A stretch of 43,426 nt of DNA from Methanolacinia sp964465295 (GTDB taxonomy: Archaea; Halobacteriota; Methanomicrobia; Methanomicrobiales; Methanomicrobiaceae): positions 1-43,426 of the forward strand of contig CAYXKC010000005.1 of the NCBI GenBank assembly GCA_964465295.1, written 5' to 3'. The position numbers and the translations under genes are program-made. Of this stretch, positions 7,732 to 15,481 are shown piece by piece. The stretch's first letter is position 1, and every line of letters begins with the position of its first letter. The notes below the pieces were generated by a model. The model was given only the letters and a program-made list of their open reading frames with translations. It did no database searches and was not told the DNA's origin.

Positions 7732-8916
7732 TCATTCTACCATCAGTTCAGGCGGTGTTAGCGGGGAGATATTCCTGAGCTTCTGCACCACCCCGCGTAT
7801 ATTTTCCACCACATATTCAATATCCTCTTCGGTGGTGTTATGGCCGGGAGTTAGCCGCAGAGACCCGTGGACGATCTCGTGCGGAAGGCCGCATGCCATC
7901 AGGACATGGGATGGCTCGAGAGACTTCGAGCTGCATGCACTCCCCGTAGATGCGCAGATACCCCTGCGGTTCAGCATCAGCAGTATGGATTCCCCTTCGA
8001 TATACTCAAAGACCACGTTGACGTTGTTGGGCAGGCGCAGCTCCGGGTGTCCGTTGAGGTGCGTCTTAGGTATCTTAAGAAGATTTTCAATAAGTCTGTC
8101 GCGAAGGCCGGCAATCCTCTTCGATTCTGTCTCCATCTCCGAGACGGCAAGTTCGAGTGCCTCGCCAAGCCCGACGATTCCGGGAACATTCTCAGTTCCC
8201 GCCCTCCTGTTTCTCTCCTGCGCGCCGCCGTGCATGAGTGGGTCTATCCTTGCTCTTTTCCCGATATACAGAGCCCCCGTCCCCTTCGGCCCCCTGAACT
8301 TATGCCCGGATATCGAGAGAAGATCGACATTCATCTCCTCTACGTCGATAGGTATGTGCCCTGCAGCCTGGACCGCATCGGTGTGGAACAAAACCCCCTT
8401 TTCACGAGTGATCTTTCCGATCGCGGCTATCGGCATGATCGTCCCGATCTCGTTGTTTGCCATCATTATAGAGACAAGGATTGTTTTTTCTGTGATTGCA
8501 TTCCTGACGTCTTCCGGGTCGACCATCCCGTATTTGTCAACCGGGAGGTATGTAATCTCAAAACCCTGCTTCTCCAGCCATTCTGTTGTATGGAGGACGG
8601 CGTGATGCTCGACCCGGGAGGTAATGATGTGATTGCCCTTCTTCATGTTTGCAAAAGCAACCCCTTTAATCGCCCAGTTGTCGGCCTCAGTTCCTCCTGA
8701 TGTGAAATAGATCTCCTTTGGGGATGCCCCGATTGCAGATGCGACCTGCGCCCTTGCCTTCTCCACCGCCCCTGCAGAATTCTTTGCGATGCTGTATAAT
8801 GATGAGGGGTTTCCGAAATTTTCCGACATATAGGGCAGCATTGCATCCACGACCTCTTCTCGCGCAGGAGTCGTCGCCGCATTATCCATATAGATGAATC
8901 TCGTATCTCCGGTCAT
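7732..8916 (-). CDS. iscS: Cysteine desulfurase IscS/NifS
   Basis: A 394-residue class V aminotransferase-fold enzyme that takes sulfur from cysteine as a protein persulfide. PLP residues are visible: His105 (EHHAVLHT), Asp180 and Gln183 (HTDAVQAAGH), and Schiff-base Lys206 (SISGHKFRGPKG). The mobile catalytic loop GICASTGSACSSKS holds Cys328, the persulfide carrier, with Cys321 nearby. It starts at ATG 8916 behind AAGGAT. It is the first gene of iscSU and diverges from the LarE gene. Together they form a cysteine-to-sulfur supply group, notable because several methanogens use sulfide and lack IscS. Confidence 0.95.
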   Translation of the reverse strand: MTGDTRFIYMDNAATTPAREEVVDAMLPYMSENFGNPSSLYSIAKNSAGAVEKARAQVASAIGASPKEIYFTSGGTEADNWAIKGVAFANMKKGNHIITSRVEHHAVLHTTEWLEKQGFEITYLPVDKYGMVDPEDVRNAITEKTILVSIMMANNEIGTIMPIAAIGKITREKGVLFHTDAVQAAGHIPIDVEEMNVDLLSISGHKFRGPKGTGALYIGKRARIDPLMHGGAQERNRRAGTENVPGIVGLGEALELAVSEMETESKRIAGLRDRLIENLLKIPKTHLNGHPELRLPNNVNVVFEYIEGESILLMLNRRGICASTGSACSSKSLEPSHVLMACGLPHEIVHGSLRLTPGHNTTEEDIEYVVENIRGVVQKLRNISPLTPPELMVE

Positions 8917-9042
8917 GTCATCCTTCTTTTATTTTTCTCAGAAATTCTCGATCCCAGAGAAAAAGAAATTATCCTATTGTATCCGGCCATTGGAAAAAAA
9001 TATGGACAACCGGCAGCCAATAATATCAGTGTTGCTGTTGCC

Positions 9043-9834
9043 ATGGATTCTTTCGATGAAAAAGCTGAAAAGCTGAAGGCTGTAGTTCGTTCTGCAGGCA
9101 GTCTTCTCGTATCATTCTCCGGGGGCGTGGACAGCGCGGTTCTTGCTGCCGTGGCAAAGGAAGTCCTCGCCGACCGTATGGTATGTGCAATTATCGATTC
9201 CCCCCTGATTCCCCGCTGCGAGCTGAAGGCAGCCCTTGAGCTTGTTGAATCGCTCTCAATTCCATGCCATGTCTTAATATCCGGGATAACCGGGAACGAA
9301 GCCTTCCTTCGAAATGACCGGGATCGCTGCTATATATGTAAGAAAGGGATGGCAGAAATCCTCCTTGCGGAGGCCGGGAGGCTGGGGCTTAAAAAGGTCG
9401 CCGACGGGAGCAATATATCCGATCTTTCAAAGTTCAGGCCGGGTTTCAGGGCGGCGGAGGAGGTTGGGATAATTCACCCTTTCATCGATGCAGGGATGGA
9501 CAAGGAGGAGATCCGGAGGCTTGCCCGGGTTTACAGTCTTCCGGTCAGCGGGAAGCCATCCGCCTCCTGTCTTGCTTCGCGAATCCCTTATGGAACTCCA
9601 ATCGGTATGGAGGCTCTCGGGCAGATTGAGGCATCGGAGGAGTTCGTCAGATCAATTGTTCACGGGCAGGTCCGTGTCAGGAAGCATGGCGATGTCGCCC
9701 GGATAGAGGTAGAACCCGGTGATTTTGAGTTATTGCTTGTTAAAAGTGCTGAAATTACATCATGCCTTAAAAAGAACGGATTCAGGTATGTAACTCTCGA
9801 TCTCGACGGCTTTGTAAGCGGCAGTCTGGATTGA
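9043..9834 (+). CDS. larE: LarE-type ATP-dependent sulfur transferase (PP-loop)
   Basis: A 263-residue protein with an N-terminal PP-loop SGGVDS (26-31) that adenylates a carboxylate substrate, followed by a sulfur-insertion domain. LarE makes the thiocarboxylates of the nickel-pincer cofactor. Cys176 sits in SASCLASRIPYG, the conserved segment of the sacrificial cysteine of lactobacillus LarE. This protein also has Cys96 and Cys99 (RCYICKKGM). That three-cysteine set fits the [4Fe-4S]-dependent LarE class rather than the sacrificial one. No larB or larC is in the window, so the pincer product is not proven and another sulfur-transfer role is possible. Start 9043 is chosen over TTG 8977: an A-rich TATA-like box at 8994-9005 would place transcription start near 9030. 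Confidence 0.85.
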   Translation: MDSFDEKAEKLKAVVRSAGSLLVSFSGGVDSAVLAAVAKEVLADRMVCAIIDSPLIPRCELKAALELVESLSIPCHVLISGITGNEAFLRNDRDRCYICKKGMAEILLAEAGRLGLKKVADGSNISDLSKFRPGFRAAEEVGIIHPFIDAGMDKEEIRRLARVYSLPVSGKPSASCLASRIPYGTPIGMEALGQIEASEEFVRSIVHGQVRVRKHGDVARIEVEPGDFELLLVKSAEITSCLKKNGFRYVTLDLDGFVSGSLD

Positions 9835-9882
9835 AGATACAGGGTCGGCCAATAGCGAATCCTGAAAACCGGGGGGATGTAT

Positions 9883-9901
9883 CCCGGGCGTTGAACCCGG
9901 G
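9883..9901 (+). terminator. GC-rich hairpin after the LarE gene
   Basis: CCCGGG at 9883-9888 and CCCGGG at 9896-9901 can pair as a 6-base stem with a 7-base loop. A weaker ATTGAA/TTCAAT pair follows within 25 bases. It lies 50 bases past the LarE stop and before an unrelated surface-protein gene. It is plausible as a transcription or RNA-end signal, but no T-run follows directly. Confidence 0.35.
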
Positions 9902-9994
9902 TTATTGAAGAAATTTTCAATTATGCATCAAAAATCAGGCAAAACCTAATACTTGTAAGGTCCTAAGAATCTTTAGATTCAGGTTTGTGATGAG

Positions 9995-11065
9995 ATGAGA
10001 TGTATAAAGCGGATAGTGACTTTTCTTATTGGAATTGCCCTTGTTTTGGCCATCGCATCGCCGCCGGCTGCGGCAGTGCTCACCAATATCCAGAAGGGAG
10101 AAACCGTATTCCTTGGTGAACAGGGCCTTGTTCTTGCAGGAAATGTCTTTTACAGTTCGGGAGGTGTAACAGACGATCAGCTCGCTTATTTTGCGGGTGC
10201 TAATCCTGTTACCGACAGCCCGGAATATGTGTTAACGCCGACTAAGACGAGTTTTTTCGTATCTCCGGCAACATTCTCTGATCGAACGGGCCAGTGGCAT
10301 TCCTACCCCAACGGATCAAAGAACGGCCACGTCGCGATAAATGTCATCCGGCCGTCACTTGATTTGAGGCTGTGGGCATTTCGCCCGGGAGGCGCGAGCT
10401 TTGATCTGACAAACGGCAAGATTGTCAAAGGCGAGGCTCTTGATTTCAGGATAGACTCAAACCTGTATCCAATCTTCCAGCGTACCGGGGTTTCTGCCGG
10501 AGACGATGGTGTTGATATAAAGGTGCAGAACCAGGTCGGTGCAACCCTTACTGCATTATACGACTGCACCGGGGCGGCGGTAAGCATTGTCAATGTTCAC
10601 CCTGATGAACAGCAGTTCTTCCTCCCTGCAGGCGCGGTGGCATGTGTCTGGGATACCGGAAACGATCATTACAGGACCGGAAGCTATACAATCTGGGCCG
10701 AATGCAACGTAAACGGAATGAAGGACAACCTGGGTTCAATCCAGGGACAGACGGTGACCCCGTCCCTAAGTTCGTTAAAGTCGACGCCCACACCCACAAC
10801 CGCTGCAGCAACAGCCTCACCTACAGAGGCTCCAACAAAGAAGCCTACGGCAAAACCGACGAAAAAACCGGAGGTTACCCCGACCACATCAACACCTGTT
10901 CAGACGCAGGCAGCACAGACAGCTTTAGTTGCCGTATCTCCGACCCCCACTGTCACGGCTTCATCCGGCCCGGCAGAACTGCCGCAGACCGGACTTTCAC
11001 CGGGATTAATTGTGGTATCGGTTTTATTTGCCTCTGCAGTTGCGATAGCGGCGAAGAAAAAATAG
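9995..11065 (+). CDS. DUF3821-type surface protein with C-terminal LPQTG sorting-like signal
   Basis: A 356-residue secreted protein. The signal peptide (MRCIKRIV, hydrophobic core, ending SPPAAAV) is followed by a beta-rich domain of about 230 residues that starts ITNxxxGETVFLGEQGLVL-like, as in DUF3821 proteins of methanogens. A spacer of about 80 residues follows, rich in Thr, Pro, Ala and Lys (TPTPTTAAA, KKPTAKPTKKP) and probably glycosylated. The C-terminus reads LPQTG, a 20-residue hydrophobic helix, then AAKKK. That is the exact layout of a bacterial sortase signal and not the PGF motif used by archaeosortase A. The function is cell-surface or S-layer associated by inference. A GTGATGAG stretch before the ATG may serve as Shine-Dalgarno. 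Confidence 0.85.
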   Translation: MRCIKRIVTFLIGIALVLAIASPPAAAVLTNIQKGETVFLGEQGLVLAGNVFYSSGGVTDDQLAYFAGANPVTDSPEYVLTPTKTSFFVSPATFSDRTGQWHSYPNGSKNGHVAINVIRPSLDLRLWAFRPGGASFDLTNGKIVKGEALDFRIDSNLYPIFQRTGVSAGDDGVDIKVQNQVGATLTALYDCTGAAVSIVNVHPDEQQFFLPAGAVACVWDTGNDHYRTGSYTIWAECNVNGMKDNLGSIQGQTVTPSLSSLKSTPTPTTAAATASPTEAPTKKPTAKPTKKPEVTPTTSTPVQTQAAQTALVAVSPTPTVTASSGPAELPQTGLSPGLIVVSVLFASAVAIAAKKK

Positions 11066-11069
11066 ATAT

Positions 11070-11828
11070 TTATTCTCTTTTTGCAATAAGGAAGGCCGCA
11101 CCGAGTGCGGTAACGATCACCGCCGGGGCAAGTGGTGCCTGCGGGTTTTGTCCTTCATCGATCATCTTCTGGGCATGGCGTTTTTTTGCCCAGATTATAT
11201 TGTTGTAGGGATCGATCTCAAGAGCCGCATTACAGGCCTCAAGCACCTCTTCATATCTTTTCATCTTCTCGAGAGCATTTATCTTGTTGATATAGGCGTC
11301 TGTGCCTGAAGGTTCAAGCTCTATCGCCTTGTCAGACGCAGCTATCGATTCCTCGTATCTTTCGAGCATAATCAGGGCGGTTCCCTTATTTATATGGGCA
11401 TTGATGTAATCCACATTGTCAGGGCCGAGATCGATTGCAGTCTGGGCTGCTTCAAGGGCCTCGTCATATCTTTCAAGTGCCAAAAGGACGTTTGATTTGC
11501 TGATCCATCCCCATGCCTGGTCGGGCCGCATCCCGGTAGCCTTGTCAGCGTATTCAAGGGCCTCTTCATACTCGCACATAATATACAGAATTCCGGCTTT
11601 GGTAGTGTATGCCAGTGTGAAGTTCTCCTCCATCTCAAGCGATGCGTTTATTGCAACAAGTGCTCCTTCATAGTCTCCCGCCTCGGCAAGTTCGATGGCC
11701 TGGTTGTAGAGTGCCAGATAATTTGAGTTCGAAACCTGAATCCCCGGCTCTCCATCCTCTGCACAGGCTGGAATAATCAGAAATGCCATTATCAGTATTA
11801 CAGTCCCTGCAAGAATTGTGCTTTTCAT
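11070..11828 (-). CDS. Secreted tetratricopeptide-repeat protein with C-terminal anchor
   Basis: A 252-residue protein with signal peptide (MKSTILAGTVILIMAFLIIPACA), then about five TPR units from residue 30 to 215. The repeats are recognised by the recurring pattern A-x-x-A-I-x-L-x-P and the Y-(D/E)-(E/G)-A-L motif spaced by 34 residues. The end is a hydrophobic helix (APAVIVTALGAAFLIA) and KRE, so the TPR superhelix faces outside and is tethered to the membrane. It probably binds other envelope proteins; the partner is unknown. A Shine-Dalgarno CCGGAG lies 7 bases before the ATG. It converges with the DUF3821 surface gene with only four bases between the stops. Confidence 0.88.
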   Translation of the reverse strand: MKSTILAGTVILIMAFLIIPACAEDGEPGIQVSNSNYLALYNQAIELAEAGDYEGALVAINASLEMEENFTLAYTTKAGILYIMCEYEEALEYADKATGMRPDQAWGWISKSNVLLALERYDEALEAAQTAIDLGPDNVDYINAHINKGTALIMLERYEESIAASDKAIELEPSGTDAYINKINALEKMKRYEEVLEACNAALEIDPYNNIIWAKKRHAQKMIDEGQNPQAPLAPAVIVTALGAAFLIAKRE

Positions 11829-11899
11829 TATTATCTCCGGTTGCGATTGTTCTTAATAAGGTTAAGAGTACGGGAAAAAAGGTGTTGCGGTCGGGGGAT

Positions 11900-12793
11900 T
11901 TAATTTTTAGGTGTTATGTCTATGCCGTATTTTTCGGCGTTTTTATCCGCGATGGCCTGAATCTTTGCGATCTCTTTCAGGTTTGGTTCAGGTTTGAAGA
12001 GATGCCTGAACCTTTTCTGGGCCTTGAGATAATCATCGACAGGGATGCGTTTTACCTTCTTTGCCTTTGTGACAACACCTTCCTCCATCTCGAAGTTTAC
12101 CCACAGTCCTGAGTTGATCGCGGCCTTTCCAATCTCCATTGTCTTTGCACCGTCAAAGCCCCATCCTGTGCAGCAGGGCGCATGCACCTGGATGTAGCAG
12201 GGCCCTTTGGTATTGATCGCCTTTTCGACCTTCTTCATAAGGTCGGTAGGGTATGCAATTGATGCGGTGGCAACGTATGGGGCGCCGTGTGCAGCAAGGA
12301 TTGCAGGCATATCCTTCTTAGGCCTGCTGTTGCCGGTTGATTCCTTCCCGGCCGGGCTGGTGGTCGTAGAGGCGTCGTATGGCGTTGCACCCGATCTCTG
12401 GATACCGGTGTTCATGTAGGCTTCGTTGTCATAGCAGATGTACGTTATATCGTGCCCCCTCTCGAATGCACCGCTGATGCAGAGAACCCCGATATCGAAT
12501 GTTGCACCGTCGCCTGCAATTACCACGACCTTCTCATCGCGGCCCTGCATCTTTATCGAGGATTCGATCCCCGATGCAACGGCAGCGGCATTCTGAAAGA
12601 GCGAGTGTATCCAGGGGGTCTTCCATGCGGTCTCAGGGTATGGCGTGGAGAATACCTCCATGCAGCCCGTCGAGGCGACGACGATCGTGTTCTCTCCCGC
12701 CGCCTTCATAATGAGGCGCCCGGCAAGAGCAGGACCGCATCCGCCGCAGGCCCTGTGCCCGGATTCGAAGAATTCAGGTCTTTCATCGGCCAT
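11900..12793 (-). CDS. porB: Pyruvate:ferredoxin oxidoreductase (pyruvate synthase), beta subunit
   Basis: The 297-residue TPP-binding subunit. It contains an N-terminal CGGCG cluster-ligand pair (ACGGCGPALAGR), GDGATFDIGV for Mg-TPP, and YDNEAYMNTGIQRSGATPY, a signature of the pyruvate branch as opposed to the 2-oxoglutarate branch. In a methanogen the complex works mainly as pyruvate synthase, building pyruvate from acetyl-CoA, CO2 and reduced ferredoxin. The ATG abuts the porA stop and has a perfect GGAGGTG 6 bases upstream. It is the last gene of porGDAB. Confidence 0.95.
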   Translation of the reverse strand: MADERPEFFESGHRACGGCGPALAGRLIMKAAGENTIVVASTGCMEVFSTPYPETAWKTPWIHSLFQNAAAVASGIESSIKMQGRDEKVVVIAGDGATFDIGVLCISGAFERGHDITYICYDNEAYMNTGIQRSGATPYDASTTTSPAGKESTGNSRPKKDMPAILAAHGAPYVATASIAYPTDLMKKVEKAINTKGPCYIQVHAPCCTGWGFDGAKTMEIGKAAINSGLWVNFEMEEGVVTKAKKVKRIPVDDYLKAQKRFRHLFKPEPNLKEIAKIQAIADKNAEKYGIDITPKN

Positions 12794-13954
12794 TTAAAGC
12801 ACCTCCTCGCGAAGACCGAAGAAGCAGTCATTTCTGCCGGCTTCGGCCCATTCCGTAATCGTCTTTACATCCTTCTTCCTGATGTCGCGGCCTCCGAGAC
12901 CGCCGACGTATGAGTATACGGGTGTGCCGTTCTTATAAACCGCATCTTTTATTTCTAGTCCTACAGCGCCGAGCATCCTTGAACCGATATTGATGTTCTT
13001 CTCCAGAACAGCGACATTCGATACGCCTGCAAGGGCGGTCCTTACGTCCTCGTAAGGGAACGGGCGGAAGGACCTGAGTTTAAGGAGCCCGACTTTCTTT
13101 CCCTCGTCACGCATCTCGTCAACTGCGTCTTTTATCGTTCCGCAAACGGAACCCATGGCAACTATTGCTGTATCTGCGTCTTCAAGCCTGTACTCCTCGA
13201 CAAGGCCGGAATAGTCGCGCCCGAAGATCTCACCGAATTCTGCGCCAGCTTCACGAAGGACCTTCTTTGACCTTGTCATCGCGGCGTTAATCTCGTACCT
13301 GAACTCCTGGTAGTAGTCGGGTGTGGCATACATCCCGAAGGATATCGGGTCCTTTGCATCGAGCCTCTGGTAAGGGTTGAATGCCGGAAGGTAGGAGTCG
13401 ATCTCCGCCTGTGTCGGAATGTCGACAGGTTCGAATGTATGAGTAAGTATGAAGCCGTCGAAGCAGACGAATGCCGGAAGAAGGACTTCGTGGTTTTCAC
13501 ATGCCTTGTAAGCGATGAAATGAAGGTCCATAGCCTCCTGTGCATCCTCTGCATATAACTGCATCCAGCCCGAGTCCCTGAGGAAAAGCGAGTCCTGCTG
13601 GTCGTTCCATATGCTGAGCGGTGCACCGAGCGAGCGGTTTGCAATTGTCATTACGATCGGCAGCCGCATTCCTGCGACATTGAATACGACCTCGGCCATG
13701 AACGCAAGTCCCTGTGATGTAGTTGCCGAATAGACTCTTGACCCCGCAGCAGATGCACCAAGACAGGATGAAAGCGCTGAAAACTCACTCTCCACGCATA
13801 TGTAATCTGCGTCAAGGTCGCCGTCGGCAACCATCTCGGCGAGCCTCTCTACGATATGCGTCTGGGGTGTAATCGGGTACGCTGAGACCACCTGCGGCCT
13901 GCTGAGCTTTACCGCCTCTGCGACTGCATGTGAGCCTTCCATTATCTGTAGCAT
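12794..13954 (-). CDS. porA: Pyruvate:ferredoxin oxidoreductase, alpha subunit
   Basis: The 386-residue subunit holding the substrate-side pyrimidine domain. YPITPQTHIVE near residue 25, the VESEFSALSSCLGASAAG stretch with the TPP-activating glutamate, and TIANRSLGAPLSIWNDQQDS with the following RDSGWMQLYAED are typical of PorA. Length matches archaeal PorA. It starts behind GGAGGAG and runs straight into porB with no gap. The gene order gamma-delta-alpha-beta is the standard archaeal por order and helps distinguish it from kor. Confidence 0.95.
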   Translation of the reverse strand: MLQIMEGSHAVAEAVKLSRPQVVSAYPITPQTHIVERLAEMVADGDLDADYICVESEFSALSSCLGASAAGSRVYSATTSQGLAFMAEVVFNVAGMRLPIVMTIANRSLGAPLSIWNDQQDSLFLRDSGWMQLYAEDAQEAMDLHFIAYKACENHEVLLPAFVCFDGFILTHTFEPVDIPTQAEIDSYLPAFNPYQRLDAKDPISFGMYATPDYYQEFRYEINAAMTRSKKVLREAGAEFGEIFGRDYSGLVEEYRLEDADTAIVAMGSVCGTIKDAVDEMRDEGKKVGLLKLRSFRPFPYEDVRTALAGVSNVAVLEKNINIGSRMLGAVGLEIKDAVYKNGTPVYSYVGGLGGRDIRKKDVKTITEWAEAGRNDCFFGLREEVL

Positions 13955-14215
13955 CTATTTCTCCTCCTTTTTCATCCTGATGGCGTCTTTGGGGCATTCC
14001 TCTGCACAAAGCCCGCAGCCTTTGCAGAAATCATAGTCGAATTCCGGAAATCCATCCTCATCTTCGCCTATGCAGACTTCGGGACATATCATCATGCATG
14101 TGCCGCATTTATTGCATTTATCCTTGTCGAATTCGGGCCTGAAGGTTCTCCATGAACCTGTCTTGTTGTCCCTGGCTCTTCCCGGTCGTGCCGAGCAGCC
14201 TACATTGAGTGGCAT
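13955..14215 (-). CDS. porD: Pyruvate:ferredoxin oxidoreductase, delta (ferredoxin-like) subunit
   Basis: An 86-residue 2x[4Fe-4S] ferredoxin subunit that passes electrons out of the Por complex. Both cluster motifs are complete: CNKCGTCMMICP and CKGCGLCAEECP, with the fourth cysteine of each supplied by the other motif as usual. The N-terminal 30 residues (GCSARPGRARDNKTGSWRTF) are the normal archaeal PorD extension. GAGGTG precedes the ATG. The stop abuts the porA start. Confidence 0.96.
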   Translation of the reverse strand: MPLNVGCSARPGRARDNKTGSWRTFRPEFDKDKCNKCGTCMMICPEVCIGEDEDGFPEFDYDFCKGCGLCAEECPKDAIRMKKEEK

Positions 14216-14217
14216 AT

Positions 14218-14772
14218 TCAGGCACCTCTCTTTACTATATCGTATGCTTTCCTGGCGGCGGCCATGTTCTTCTCTGCAAGGCTCCCCGCGAATCTCTCGC
14301 GGAAGGCCTCTTCAAGCGCATCAAACTCAATTTCATCTGTAGCAGCCGCGAATGCGCCAATCAGTGTGGTATTCTCGATTGGAAGGCCGAGCAATTCGAG
14401 AGCAATGGATGTCGCATTTATCTTTATGATTTTCACTCCTTCCGGCACTTTGCCATCGATCTCTTTTTCAGTATTGATTATTGCTATTCCGCCTTCCTTC
14501 ATTCCGCCGAAGACGTTCACATCGCCTATCAGAGTGCTGTCCTGAACGATGATGTAATCGGGTTCGTAGATCTGGCTTCTAAGCCTGACTTTCTTATCGT
14601 CGAAGCGGACGAAGGCCTGCACGGGAGCTCCTCTTCTTTCGACTCCAAATGCAGGGAATGCCTGTGAGTAGATCTTACTCTTAAAGGCCGCTGTTGCTAT
14701 GAGTTCGGCTGCGGTGACCGAGCCCTGTCCGCCTCTTCCGTGTATACGAAGTTCTCTCAAAAAAATCCCCAT
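14218..14772 (-). CDS. porG: Pyruvate:ferredoxin oxidoreductase, gamma subunit
   Basis: The 184-residue gamma subunit, first gene of the por operon. The N-terminal RELRIHGRGGQGSVTAAELI and FGVERRGAPVQAFVRF segments are diagnostic of the gamma family. The start ATG at 14772 lacks a Shine-Dalgarno and follows very AT-rich DNA (14775-14835) that includes a TTTTTATTATT-type TATA stretch on the minus strand. The operon is therefore probably read from a short-leader transcript starting here. Confidence 0.94.
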   Translation of the reverse strand: MGIFLRELRIHGRGGQGSVTAAELIATAAFKSKIYSQAFPAFGVERRGAPVQAFVRFDDKKVRLRSQIYEPDYIIVQDSTLIGDVNVFGGMKEGGIAIINTEKEIDGKVPEGVKIIKINATSIALELLGLPIENTTLIGAFAAATDEIEFDALEEAFRERFAGSLAEKNMAAARKAYDIVKRGA

Positions 14773-14938
14773 TTAATTTTACATGATTAATAATAAAAAT
14801 ATTCGTATCCATGTCAATTTTCTTTTTTTTGGGAAAATAAATAAAAAATGAAATGCTTTTGAATCAGGTAACATCTCATTTCCGGCGACGGATTAGTGAT
14901 TTGAAAGAGGGATTTCGTTATTGGCGGAAGGTTTATTA

Positions 14939-14972
14939 TTAAGTTGCTTAATAATATTGTTAAGCAGCTTAA
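14939..14972. promoter_or_regulatory. Palindromic operator in front of the MarR gene
   Basis: TTAAGTTGCTTAA (14939-14951) and TTAAGCAGCTTAA (14960-14972) are inverted copies with one mismatch, separated by 8 bases. The element begins right after a TATA-like GTTTATTATT and ends 14 bases before the MarR ATG, so a bound dimer would cover the transcription start. This is the geometry of an autorepressor site. Each arm itself contains a nested TTAAG/CTTAA palindrome, so two dimers might bind. Confidence 0.75.
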
Positions 14973-14986
14973 TATAATGTGGTGGC

Positions 14987-15481
14987 ATGGATCGAAAAAC
15001 CGAATACGGGATACTGTTTGAAAAATGGATGAGAATAATGAACATGATGCAGGAGCGTGAATCCTGGAAGAGGGATTATGGCACCGGTGATCTACTTCAT
15101 CCTTCAGAGATTCACACTCTTCAGGCTATAGGCGAATTTGAGGGAACCAATATCTCCGGACTTGCCGAAAAGCTTGGGATAACGACAAGCGGAGTTTCCC
15201 AGATGTCACGCAGGCTCGAGATAAAGGGCCTGGTTGAAAAGATGAAGAGGCCGGGCAACGATAAGGAAGTGATCCTGGGGCTTACTGAAAAGGGAAGGAC
15301 TGCCTGCATCGGTCATGAAAAACACCACCAACAGATCCAGCTGCTAATGAACAGGGAGCTGGACAACTACAGCGATGAGTGCATCGTATTTTTGTCACGG
15401 TTTTTATCCCGGGTTGAAGAAGTCTCAGGGGATATTGCGTCCGGTAAGGAAAACTGCAGGGATGAGGGAGGAGCCTTATGA
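14987..15481 (+). CDS. MarR-family transcriptional regulator
   Basis: A 164-residue winged-helix repressor. The helix-turn-helix lies at about 55-85 (ISGLAEKLGITTSGVSQMSRRLEIKGLV) followed by the wing (KEVILGLTEKGRTACIGHE). Long N- and C-terminal helices form the dimer interface. HPSEIHTLQAIGEFEGTNIS is the usual entry to the domain. A palindrome 15-48 bases upstream is its likely own operator. It is coupled to a downstream methyltransferase by a 4-base overlap, so the probable target is its own operon. The ligand is unknown. Confidence 0.92.
   Translation: MDRKTEYGILFEKWMRIMNMMQERESWKRDYGTGDLLHPSEIHTLQAIGEFEGTNISGLAEKLGITTSGVSQMSRRLEIKGLVEKMKRPGNDKEVILGLTEKGRTACIGHEKHHQQIQLLMNRELDNYSDECIVFLSRFLSRVEEVSGDIASGKENCRDEGGAL

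Noticed and set aside
7832..8700. Two long plus-strand frames opposite iscS
   Set aside because: They lie antisense to a protein with a full set of PLP and persulfide residues and their products have no domain or normal composition.
8977..9042. TTG start giving 22 more residues to the LarE protein
   Set aside because: The added residues precede the family's first helix and overlap the probable TATA box at 8994-9005.
9883..9901. CCCGGG repeat considered as a restriction or attachment site
   Set aside because: Only one pair exists, with no direct repeats or integrase; a hairpin is the simpler reading.
11900..14772. The four-subunit operon considered as 2-oxoglutarate oxidoreductase (kor)
   Set aside because: The gamma-delta-alpha-beta order, the beta length of 297 residues and the YMNTGIQRSGATPY and TIANRSLGAPLSIWND segments match the pyruvate enzyme better.
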